DNA of 11,899 bases, from contig JAGBZZ010000009.1 in the NCBI GenBank assembly GCA_017652965.1, positions 1-11,899 on the forward strand. The letters are read 5' to 3'. The translations under genes and the position numbers were made by a program. The notes beneath the pieces were generated by a model. It did not search any database, was not told the DNA's origin, and saw only the letters and a program-made list of their open reading frames with translations. Every line of letters begins with the position of its first letter. The first letter of the stretch is position 1. The DNA is from Clostridia bacterium. GTDB lineage: Bacteria; Bacillota_A; Clostridia; Oscillospirales; CAG-272. Of the stretch, positions 1-7,124 are shown in pieces.

Positions 1-76
1 ATATCACTGCGAAGCAATAGAACTCGCCAAGAGGCGAATAGAACTGGCGTGATACTCCGTTAAGAGTATCACGCCA
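1..76. repeat. Tandem hairpin array with AATAGAACT spacers
   Basis: Three consecutive inverted repeats of unrelated sequence occur here. The first is TGC-GAA-GCA (8-16). The second is CGCC-AAGA-GGCG (25-36). The third is a perfect 13-bp stem (45-57 with 64-76) around a 6-nt loop. The identical nonamer AATAGAACT follows hairpin 1 (16-24) and hairpin 2 (37-45), giving a 21-nt period. The first bases, ATATCACT, could be a variant spacer, so the array may continue to the left. The variable-stem, constant-spacer design resembles short intergenic hairpin repeats that I recall from gut Clostridia, whose function is unknown to me. It lies just downstream of the yitT-family gene, the last gene of the minus-strand operon. 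The repeat structure is seen directly; any function is unknown. Confidence 0.75.
45..76. terminator. Perfect 13-bp hairpin, possible operon-end structure
   Basis: A 13-nt arm (45-57, starting TGGCGTGATACTC) pairs perfectly with 64-76 around the loop CGTTAA. It lies 53 nt past the stop of the last operon gene on the minus strand, where a transcript end or 3' stabilising structure is expected. No uridine tract follows on the minus strand; the next bases are AGTTCTATTCGCC. On the plus strand the stem is followed only by a broken T-rich run (about 86-108). It is therefore not a canonical intrinsic terminator. It may be a 3'-end stabilising stem, a factor-dependent site, or simply the third unit of the hairpin array. 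Confidence 0.45.
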
Positions 77-129
77 AAGCATAATTCCCCTTTTCCTTTT
101 CGTTTTCGCCAAAAGATGCCGTGCCTTCC

Positions 130-999
130 TTACACAGCGCGGAAGCCCTTGCCGATGATCTCACTCGTGTTGGAGACGATCAAAAAGGCGTGAGGGTCTA
201 CCTCCTTGCAGAATTTCCGCAGGCGTGTCCCCTCGATGCGCTTACAGACGGTGAGGAGCACGTAGCGATCCTCCCCCGTGAAGCCACCGAGGCCGTGAAG
301 CTCGGTAAAGCCGTGGTGGATGGTGTTCATAATGTACTCGCCGATCTCCTCCTTCTTGGTGGTGACGATCGTAAAATACTTACAGGTACCGATGCTTTCG
401 ATCACGCTGTCCACCACAAAGGCCTTGGCGAACAGGCCAAGGAGCGAGAAGATCCCGGTCTCCAGATCAAACACCAAAAAGGCCGAGGCAGCGATCAGGA
501 AGTCGGTCACGAGAAGCGCCTTGCCGATATCCAGCGAGGTGTACTTCTTCAGGATCATGGCCACGATGTCCGTCCCGCCCGAGGAGGCCTGGGCGCGGAA
601 CATCAGCGCCGAGCCGATCGAGGTCAGAAGGATAGCGCAAACAAGGTCAAGCAGGGGCTCGTCGGTGATGGGGCCCTTGAGGGGGGCGAGCCATTCAAAG
701 ACCATCGTAAGCCCCGAGAAAAGAAGGCTGCAATAGACCGTCTTAAAGCCGAACCCCCGCCCGAAGACGGCAAGACCGACAAGAAGGAGCGCGGCGTTGA
801 TGAGCGAAATGAAGAGCCCGGTCGAGACCCTCGGGATCAGCGCGCCGAGGATGGTACCGATACCGCTGACGCCACCCGTTGAAAAGCCATTGGGGATCTT
901 GAAGAAATAAACCCCAACCGTCAGAAAGAGGGCGCCAAGGGTCATCACCCAAAAATCGGTGATATTCTTTTTCGAAAAAAGCTTCTTACCGTCAAGCAT
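130..999 (-). CDS. YitT family membrane protein (DUF2179 C-terminus)
   Basis: Integral membrane protein of about 289 aa with the two-part YitT architecture. Several hydrophobic segments fill residues ~15-202, including the family-typical stretch AQASSGGTDIVAMILKKY (~136-153). A soluble DUF2179 domain follows (~208-287), with GFTELHGLGGFTGEDRYVL and DPHAF, ending in SEIIGKGF. The family is widespread in Bacillota, often as several paralogues, and its biochemical role is not established; transport has been suggested. I chose ATG at 999 because GAGGTG sits 4 nt upstream. An in-frame GTG at 1011 would overlap the upstream stop as GTGA but has no Shine-Dalgarno sequence. The gene follows the glycosidase by 8 nt, and that gene's TGA overlaps its ribosome binding site, so it is co-transcribed and is the last gene of the operon. 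A link to sugar metabolism is only inference. Confidence 0.9.
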   Translation of the reverse strand: MLDGKKLFSKKNITDFWVMTLGALFLTVGVYFFKIPNGFSTGGVSGIGTILGALIPRVSTGLFISLINAALLLVGLAVFGRGFGFKTVYCSLLFSGLTMVFEWLAPLKGPITDEPLLDLVCAILLTSIGSALMFRAQASSGGTDIVAMILKKYTSLDIGKALLVTDFLIAASAFLVFDLETGIFSLLGLFAKAFVVDSVIESIGTCKYFTIVTTKKEEIGEYIMNTIHHGFTELHGLGGFTGEDRYVLLTVCKRIEGTRLRKFCKEVDPHAFLIVSNTSEIIGKGFRAV

Positions 1000-1007
1000 A
1001 GCACACC

Positions 1008-3788
1008 TCACAGGACCGTCAGCCGGATCGCCCCGGCAAGACCGGAGGGCTTATTGCCCCACGCCTTAACAAGAATACGAAGATCGTAGTCGGGCGCCTC
1101 GGGCAGCTCCAGCACTACGCGGCGCGGCCCCCAAACGGCCTCGGCAACATACAGCTCCTGCCCGTTGATCCCGATGCGAAGCTCCTCGGTATGGGTATTG
1201 CTGAATTCCAGAACGCAAGAGGCACGGCCGCCCTTCCCCACCAGGGGAAGCGAGGAACGAAGGAAGCGCCAGCCCTCGGTAAAGTTGGGGTCAAAGTGAT
1301 CGCCAAGGCTGATCGGCGAGAGGGTGTTCATATCGTTATCGGCCAAGGGACGGAGGTAATCCGGCCGCTCGGCGGTAATGTCCGAGGCGGTCAGGCCACT
1401 CAGGGTACGTATCATGCAATAGCCGACCCGCACCTCCTCGGGCGCCTTCAGGGCGGTAAGCAAAAGGGTCGCATCCGGAAGCCCCTCTACGTGTGCCCGC
1501 AGACAAAGAGGTGTACCGTCGGTATAGGTACGCCCCACAATGACCTGGGCAAGCCCTGCGAAAAGGTCTCTCTCGGGCTTGGTGTCATCCTCATGCGAGT
1601 TGGGGTCGCCGTTACCGGTACCGAGGATCCGGCCGCCCTCTACCGAGAAGCTGACGTGATCGGTCGCGGTCGGAAGGATATTGCCCTCGGCATCCACAAG
1701 CGAAACGGTAACGGGGACGGCATCGTGCCCGTCTGCCATCAGCCACGGGCGATCGGCAGACAGACGGATGGCCACGGCCTTACCTGCGGTTTTCCGCTCG
1801 GCTCTTGCCACGGCTTCACCGCCGCGGTAGGCCACCGCCGAAATGATGCCTGTCTCAAAGGGAACCTGCCACTCGTTCTGCTCACTGACGGTAGAGGGGC
1901 GGCGCCCAAGCGAGCGGCCGTTCAGAAGGAGCTCGACCTCCTCACAGTTGGAGATCACCGCCACGCGCACCGTCTCGCCCTCCTTGAAGTTCCAGTGGGG
2001 ATTGATATGCACCATCGGGCGGTCGGTAAAGCAGGCCTTGGTGTAATAATAGGCGGCCTTCGGGTTGCCGCAGGTATCCATCAGGCCAAACTGAGAGGAG
2101 ACCGACGGCCAGCAGAAGGGCGTGGGCTCACCGCGATAGTCAAAGCCCGTCCAGATGAAGATCCCCGCGTGCCACGGACGTGCCGCCGTGTAGGCCCAGG
2201 TCGCACGGACGCTGTCGCCCCACGACGGAAACTCCTCATCATAGTCGCTCATCACCTGCGGGTCATTCTCATAGCCCTCAAGGAAGGCGGAATTCTTGAT
2301 CTTACCGCGCGGCGAGGTCTCGGTGCAGCCGCGGGTCGCAAGGGTGGAGCAGTTTTCCGAGCCGATAAAGGCAAGCTGCGGATATTTCTCATAGGCCCGG
2401 TCGGCGGTCTTGGCGGCAATGCCGTAGTTGATGCCGGTCACACTCATATACTGCCCTGCCCCCTCGGCGTTACCGTTCATGGCACCGAGGATCGGACGGG
2501 TAGCATCCAGCCGCTCGACCGTGGCACGCTGACGGCGGAAGATGGCCGCGCCCTCGGGCGTGTTCTGCAGGGGCTCCTCGTTAAAGAGCGACCACATCAC
2601 GACGGAGGGATGGTTACGGTCACGGCGGATCAGGGTCTCAAGGTAAAAGAGCTGCTCGGGGTTAGCCTCAAAGCGGCGATGCTCGTCCATGACCAGGATG
2701 CCGTAGCGGTCACAGGCGTCCAGGATCTCACGGGCGGGCGGGTTGTGCGCCATACGGTAGGCATTGACCCCCATCTCCTTCAGAAGGCGAACGCGGTAAT
2801 CCTGGATCGAATCCGGCACGGCTACACCGACACCGGCGTGATCCTGGTGGTTACAAACGCCACAAAGCTTCAGGGGGCGGCCGTTCAGGATAAAGCCCTC
2901 CTCACGGCGCACCTCGACCGTGCGGTAGCCGTAGCTTACCACCTCGGTATCGATCTCGGCAAAGTCCTGCAGAAGGGTGATCTCGGCGCGGTAAAGATTC
3001 GGGGTGTCGACGTCCCAACGGGAGACCTTCATGGCGGGCATCACCATCGTCCCCTCGGCAGTAGCCGACGGGGGCACGGCGATCGGCTCACCGAGTGCCT
3101 CGGCAACGAGCTCATCCTCAAAGAAAAGCTTGACACGGGGGCGGACGGTTGCCGCCTCGTAAGAGGAGTTTTCACAAAGGATCGAAACGTTGGTGATAAA
3201 ATCGTCACCCTCACCGCAGAGCTCCGGGCGGACGTAGACACCGTTGTGGGCGATATGGACGGGATCCTTTACGTACAGGCGGACGTGGCGGTAAAGCCCC
3301 GCCCCCTCATACCACCAGCCCTCGGTGGACTTGCCGTCCACGTACACGGCCACGGTGTTCGGCACGTCGCCGAAATGCACACGGTCGGTAATGTCAACGT
3401 TGGCCTCAATATAGCCGCTGTTGTGCGCGGTCATAAGCGAGCCGTTGCAATAGATCTTAGAGGCGACCGAAATGCCCTCAAAGGACAGAAGGACGTGCTT
3501 GCCCTCCCATTCCCGCGGCAGAAGAAAGACCTTGCGGTACCAGGCATTTTCCTTGACGTGATAGCCGTGGGAGATATCCTCATTGGCCGAGAAGGGCATC
3601 CCCACGATATAATCGTGCGGCAGATCCACCGCCTGCCAGGTGCTGTCATCCCACTCACGCGCGGCGGGGTTATATTGCCGCCCTGCCTTGGTTACGTAGT
3701 AGGCATCGGTATGCGAATTCTTTTTGGTGTTGGCCACGTCGCCAAGGTGAAAGCGCCATTCGGAATCAAAATTGACACGGACACGCAT
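1008..3788 (-). CDS. Glycoside hydrolase family 2 (beta-galactosidase-like)
   Basis: A 926-aa retaining glycosidase of the GH2 clan. Visible layout: N-terminal jelly-roll sugar-binding domain (~40-175, with LPHDY and the WWYEGAGLYR segment at 158-167); immunoglobulin-like domain (~180-295); TIM barrel (~296-590); DUF4982-type domain (~605-665, EVELLLNGRSLG); further GH2 C-terminal Ig-like domain (~672-775, with ILGTGNGDPNSHE); and a final ~145-residue beta-rich segment I cannot assign. The probable acid/base is Glu404 in LFNEEP and the probable nucleophile is Glu478 in FIGSEN; FIWTGFDYRGEPTP (543-556) is family-typical. There is no signal peptide, so it should act in the cytoplasm on imported oligosaccharides. 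Beta-galactosidase is the closest general call, but beta-glucuronidase, beta-mannosidase or a rarer activity cannot be excluded. ATG at 3788 has AGGAG 7 nt upstream. It lies 12 nt after tgt with no sugar transporter in view. Confidence 0.9.
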   Translation of the reverse strand: MRVRVNFDSEWRFHLGDVANTKKNSHTDAYYVTKAGRQYNPAAREWDDSTWQAVDLPHDYIVGMPFSANEDISHGYHVKENAWYRKVFLLPREWEGKHVLLSFEGISVASKIYCNGSLMTAHNSGYIEANVDITDRVHFGDVPNTVAVYVDGKSTEGWWYEGAGLYRHVRLYVKDPVHIAHNGVYVRPELCGEGDDFITNVSILCENSSYEAATVRPRVKLFFEDELVAEALGEPIAVPPSATAEGTMVMPAMKVSRWDVDTPNLYRAEITLLQDFAEIDTEVVSYGYRTVEVRREEGFILNGRPLKLCGVCNHQDHAGVGVAVPDSIQDYRVRLLKEMGVNAYRMAHNPPAREILDACDRYGILVMDEHRRFEANPEQLFYLETLIRRDRNHPSVVMWSLFNEEPLQNTPEGAAIFRRQRATVERLDATRPILGAMNGNAEGAGQYMSVTGINYGIAAKTADRAYEKYPQLAFIGSENCSTLATRGCTETSPRGKIKNSAFLEGYENDPQVMSDYDEEFPSWGDSVRATWAYTAARPWHAGIFIWTGFDYRGEPTPFCWPSVSSQFGLMDTCGNPKAAYYYTKACFTDRPMVHINPHWNFKEGETVRVAVISNCEEVELLLNGRSLGRRPSTVSEQNEWQVPFETGIISAVAYRGGEAVARAERKTAGKAVAIRLSADRPWLMADGHDAVPVTVSLVDAEGNILPTATDHVSFSVEGGRILGTGNGDPNSHEDDTKPERDLFAGLAQVIVGRTYTDGTPLCLRAHVEGLPDATLLLTALKAPEEVRVGYCMIRTLSGLTASDITAERPDYLRPLADNDMNTLSPISLGDHFDPNFTEGWRFLRSSLPLVGKGGRASCVLEFSNTHTEELRIGINGQELYVAEAVWGPRRVVLELPEAPDYDLRILVKAWGNKPSGLAGAIRLTVL

Positions 3789-3800
3789 AGCCTTACTCCT

Positions 3801-5105
3801 TTACTCCTGTACGGTGGGCGGCGGCACTGCCCCGCCCTTATTCTTCTTTTTCTTTTTCACCTGACCCGCAGGTGCGCCAAGCTCGATCCCCTCCTGCACA
3901 CAGACAGGGACAACGGTAGACGGGTCGCGGTACAAAACACGGCTCTTGAACTGGGTGGGAACCGGCGAGAAATCCTCGCTCCGCTCGGCAAGGCGGTCGT
4001 GCCATTTTAAATAGAACTCGGTAAAGCGCCCCTCGTCAAGCGCCTCACGGATCTTGGCCATCAGCTCGTTATAGAAATAGAGGTTGTGGATAACGGCAAG
4101 CCGCATACCGAGAAGCTCACGCGCCTTGAAGAGATGACGGGTATAGGCACGCGAGTAACGGCGGCAGGCAGGACAGCCGCAGGCCTCGTCGATCGGCTTC
4201 GGGTCGGCATAGTACTGCTCGTTATTGATATTCATCTTCCCATGCCAGGTGAAGAGGTTGCCGTGGCGGGCATTGCGCGAGGGCATCACGCAGTCGAAGA
4301 AGTCCACCCCGCGATAGACCGCCTCCAGGATATTCTGCGGGGTGCCGACACCCATCAGATACCGGGGCTTATCCTTGGGGGCAAAGGGCTCTACCGCCTC
4401 AATAATACGGTACATGTCCTCGGCCTCCTCACCCACAGCAAGGCCGCCGATGGCGTAGCCATCCAGCGGGATCTCGGCCATGCGGCACATGTTTTCGATG
4501 CGAAGATCCTCAAAGGTGCTGCCCTGGTTGATCCCGAAGAGCATCTGATTGGGGTTGACGGTACCGGGAAGCGCATTGAGGCGATCCAACTCATTCTTAC
4601 TGCGGACAAGCCAGCGCAGGGTGCGCTCGTGCGACTCCTTGGCGTATTGGTAGGTGGTCGGGTTTTCCACGCACTCGTCAAAGGCCATGGCAATGGTAGA
4701 GCCGATGTTGGACTGAATGCGCATGCTCTCCTCCGGCCCCATGAAGATCTTTTTGCCGTCCATGTGCGAGTTGAACCACACGCCCTCCTCATAGATCTTG
4801 CGGATCTTGGCAAGCGAGAAGACCTGGAATCCGCCCGAATCGGTCAGGATCGGCTTTGACCAGTTGAAGAATTTGTGAAGACCGCCCATCGCGCGGATCA
4901 GCTCATCCCCCGGACGGATGTGGAGGTGGTAGGTATTGGAAAGCTCGACCTGACAGCCGATCTCCTCAAGGTCACGGGTGGAAATGCCTCCCTTCACGGC
5001 GGCGCTTGTGCCCACGTTCATAAACACTGGGGTCTCGATCACCCCGTGCACTGTGGTCATGCGTCCGCGGCGAGCCTTTCCCTCGGTCTTTAACAATTCA
5101 AACAT
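3801..5105 (-). CDS. tgt: tRNA-guanine transglycosylase (Tgt)
   Basis: Exchanges guanine 34 in GUN anticodons for a queuosine precursor (preQ1 in most bacteria). The probable active-site residues are Asp89 in LTDSGGFQVF and the nucleophile Asp271 in FDCVMPSRNARHG. The base-recognition segment is GYAIGGLAVGE (217-226). Val224 is kept where eukaryotic queuine-using enzymes carry glycine, so preQ1 use is plausible. Zinc ligands are Cys309, Cys311, Cys314 (CGCPAC) and His340. Two features are unusual. FGINQGS (190-196) replaces the common FGIVQGG. At 434 aa the protein exceeds the usual ~370-380, the excess being a C-terminal tail (~376-434) that contains KKKKKNK and ends proline-rich. ATG at 5105 has AAGGAG 5 nt upstream, overlapping the mutL stop. 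No queA or other queuosine gene lies in the window. Confidence 0.95.
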   Translation of the reverse strand: MFELLKTEGKARRGRMTTVHGVIETPVFMNVGTSAAVKGGISTRDLEEIGCQVELSNTYHLHIRPGDELIRAMGGLHKFFNWSKPILTDSGGFQVFSLAKIRKIYEEGVWFNSHMDGKKIFMGPEESMRIQSNIGSTIAMAFDECVENPTTYQYAKESHERTLRWLVRSKNELDRLNALPGTVNPNQMLFGINQGSTFEDLRIENMCRMAEIPLDGYAIGGLAVGEEAEDMYRIIEAVEPFAPKDKPRYLMGVGTPQNILEAVYRGVDFFDCVMPSRNARHGNLFTWHGKMNINNEQYYADPKPIDEACGCPACRRYSRAYTRHLFKARELLGMRLAVIHNLYFYNELMAKIREALDEGRFTEFYLKWHDRLAERSEDFSPVPTQFKSRVLYRDPSTVVPVCVQEGIELGAPAGQVKKKKKNKGGAVPPPTVQE

Positions 5106-5114
5106 ATCTGCTCC

Positions 5115-7109
5115 TTAATGCTGGATGCGGTTAAATTCGCGATCCAGCTGTGTTTTTGTCATAGTCATGGCGATCGGTCTGCCATGCGGGCACACCGTGA
5201 TCTCGGGGGTGGCCAGCACCCGCTCACAAAGCCAGCGGATGTGGGCGGCATCGTACGTCCGCCCGCCCTTGATGGCGGCCTTACAGGCCACCTGCCAAAG
5301 GGTACGCTCCCGCCTGGCGGCCTCGGTCAGGGCGGGGTCGCCTGCCCCCTCGGCAAGCGAGGTGCACATCTCGGTAAAGAGCGCCTCGGCGGCATCCGGT
5401 GCTACCCTTGCGGGGATGGCATCCACCGTAACCCTGCCGGCCGTAACGGTATAGGAAAAGCCGGCGGCCAGAAGATCCTCGCGGTGGTCGGTGGCGGCGG
5501 CAAGCTCGGTTACCGTAAGGCGGGGAGAAAGTGGCAAAAGCAACCCCTGCGAGGCGGCACTGCCCGACTCTCTCTGCTCGCGCAGAAGCTCCTCAAACAG
5601 GATGCGCTCATGGGCGGCATGCTTATCGATGAGAAGGAGGCGATCCTCGATCTCTACCAAAACGTAGGTGGAAAAGGCCTCGCCGATTACAGTGAATTCC
5701 GGGGCCTTTTCAGCGGGCGATGCCCCCGGCACCTCGGCACCCCTTTCCTCCTCGGCGGGGATGCTTTCGGCCACCGTCACCTCCGGCACCTCGGCTCTTA
5801 CGGCATGCGGGGCGGAGGGCGTTACGGGGGCGGCGGGGGCTTCCTCCTGCTTGCCATACGCAAAGCGGGGGGCGGCGGCCACGTGCGCCTCGGCCATCGG
5901 CTTATTCTGTGCGGCGTAGGCATCCAGCACCCGCATCGATTCACGCGGGGTGAAGGCGGCATCGCTTTGCCGCAGGGGCGGCTCCTTTACGGTAGCTTGC
6001 ACCGCGGGGCGCACAGGAAAGGACGGCGGGCGGGTAAAGCCCGTCACCGGGCGTGCCGCCTCCGGCATAGGCGACGGTGCCTCTGCCCTCTTTGGCGCGG
6101 GCGTGATCTCAGGGCGGTAGGCCGCCTCCTCCAGCGCACCGCGCACGGCGTGATATACGATCTCGAACACCGGCCGCTCGTCCGAGAAGCGGATCTCGAG
6201 CTTGGCGGGGTGCACGTTAACGTCCACCGCCCCCGGGGCGATCGTCAGAAAGAGCGCACAGGCCGGGAATTTTGCGGGGGCGATATAGGAGGTAAAGGCC
6301 TGCTCCAGGGCGGCCTGCATGGTCTTGGAACGGATGTAGCGGCCGTTGATAAAGAAGTTCTGGCGGTTGCGCGAGCCTGCCACGTTATCACTGCGGCCGA
6401 TATAGCCCGAGAGGGTCATGCCGTTCATGCCCCCCTTGACAGGGAGAAGCTTACCGGCAAAATCACGCCCCTCGATGGCATACAGCACCCCGTGGACGTC
6501 ACCGTCGCCGGGGGTGGAGAACTTGACGTTGCCATCCACCTTCAGGGTGAAGGCGACCTCGGGATGCGAGAGAGCCACCTTTTCGGCATATGCCGTGGCC
6601 GCGGCGGCCTCGGTGGCATCCTTTTTGAGAAACTTACGGCGGGCGGGCACGTTACCGAAAAGATCCCGCACCTCGATGGTGGTTCCCTTGCGGCATCCAA
6701 CCTCGGATACCTCGGTGATATGCCCGTATTCGGCCACCAGGATAGTGCCTGCCGCCGCCTCATCGGTACAGGTGACGATCTCAAGAACCGATACCCCCGC
6801 GATAGCGGCAAGCGCCTCCCCACGGAAGCCGAGCGTCAGGATCTCGTCTAAATCCTCCGCATTGCGGATCTTACTGGTGGCGTGGCGTTGCAGTGCCACC
6901 GGCAGATCCTCCGAGGCGATGCCGCACCCGTTATCGGTCACACGCAAAAGGCCGATGCCGCCACGGCCGATCTCGGCGGTGATGGCGGTAGCCCCGGCAT
7001 CGATCGCGTTTTCCAAAAGCTCCTTCAGTACCGAGGCGGGGCGGTCAACGACCTCGCCCGCCGCGATCAGATTGGCGACCTCCTCGGTCAAGAGGTTGAT
7101 CTTTCCCAT
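5115..7109 (-). CDS. mutL: DNA mismatch repair protein MutL
   Basis: A 664-aa MutL that couples mismatch recognition by MutS to strand incision. The N-terminal GHKL ATPase shows LLENAIDAGA with the likely catalytic Glu30 and Mg-binding Asn34, DNGCGI (59-64), RHATSKI (75-81) and GFRGEAL (94-100), followed by the transducer domain with FINGRYIRSK and DVNVHPAKLE. A low-complexity Ala/Pro/Glu-rich linker runs from ~332 to 470. The C-terminal dimerisation and endonuclease domain contains DKHAAHERILFEE (495-507), VACKAAIKGG (607-616), CPHGRP (640-645) and FNR (659-661). These are the metal-dependent nickase motifs of bacteria without MutH, here with Lys for the common Gln in DQHA. ATG at 7109 is preceded by AAGGAG with a 5-nt spacer. 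It begins 15 nt after mutS. Confidence 0.98.
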   Translation of the reverse strand: MGKINLLTEEVANLIAAGEVVDRPASVLKELLENAIDAGATAITAEIGRGGIGLLRVTDNGCGIASEDLPVALQRHATSKIRNAEDLDEILTLGFRGEALAAIAGVSVLEIVTCTDEAAAGTILVAEYGHITEVSEVGCRKGTTIEVRDLFGNVPARRKFLKKDATEAAAATAYAEKVALSHPEVAFTLKVDGNVKFSTPGDGDVHGVLYAIEGRDFAGKLLPVKGGMNGMTLSGYIGRSDNVAGSRNRQNFFINGRYIRSKTMQAALEQAFTSYIAPAKFPACALFLTIAPGAVDVNVHPAKLEIRFSDERPVFEIVYHAVRGALEEAAYRPEITPAPKRAEAPSPMPEAARPVTGFTRPPSFPVRPAVQATVKEPPLRQSDAAFTPRESMRVLDAYAAQNKPMAEAHVAAAPRFAYGKQEEAPAAPVTPSAPHAVRAEVPEVTVAESIPAEEERGAEVPGASPAEKAPEFTVIGEAFSTYVLVEIEDRLLLIDKHAAHERILFEELLREQRESGSAASQGLLLPLSPRLTVTELAAATDHREDLLAAGFSYTVTAGRVTVDAIPARVAPDAAEALFTEMCTSLAEGAGDPALTEAARRERTLWQVACKAAIKGGRTYDAAHIRWLCERVLATPEITVCPHGRPIAMTMTKTQLDREFNRIQH

Positions 7110-7124
7110 ACCTACTCCTTACTT

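Noticed and set aside
1000..1011. GTG start for the YitT-family protein at 1011 with a GTGA overlap
   Set aside because: No ribosome binding site precedes it, whereas ATG at 999 has GAGGTG at a workable distance. The extra four residues carry no family signal.
1191..4010. A very long open frame (939 codons) on the plus strand, antisense to the glycosidase and the end of tgt
   Set aside because: The opposite strand encodes clear GH2 and Tgt proteins with catalytic motifs. The antisense frame lacks recognisable domains and crosses a real gene boundary. It stays open because GC-rich coding sequence rarely uses TTA, CTA and TCA codons, the complements of stops.
5118..6851. Open frame of 577 codons on the plus strand, opposite mutL
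   Set aside because: Low-complexity Gly/Arg/His-rich translation with no homology pattern; MutL on the other strand explains the sequence fully. Another long frame at 6882-8693 opposite mutS is rejected for the same reason.
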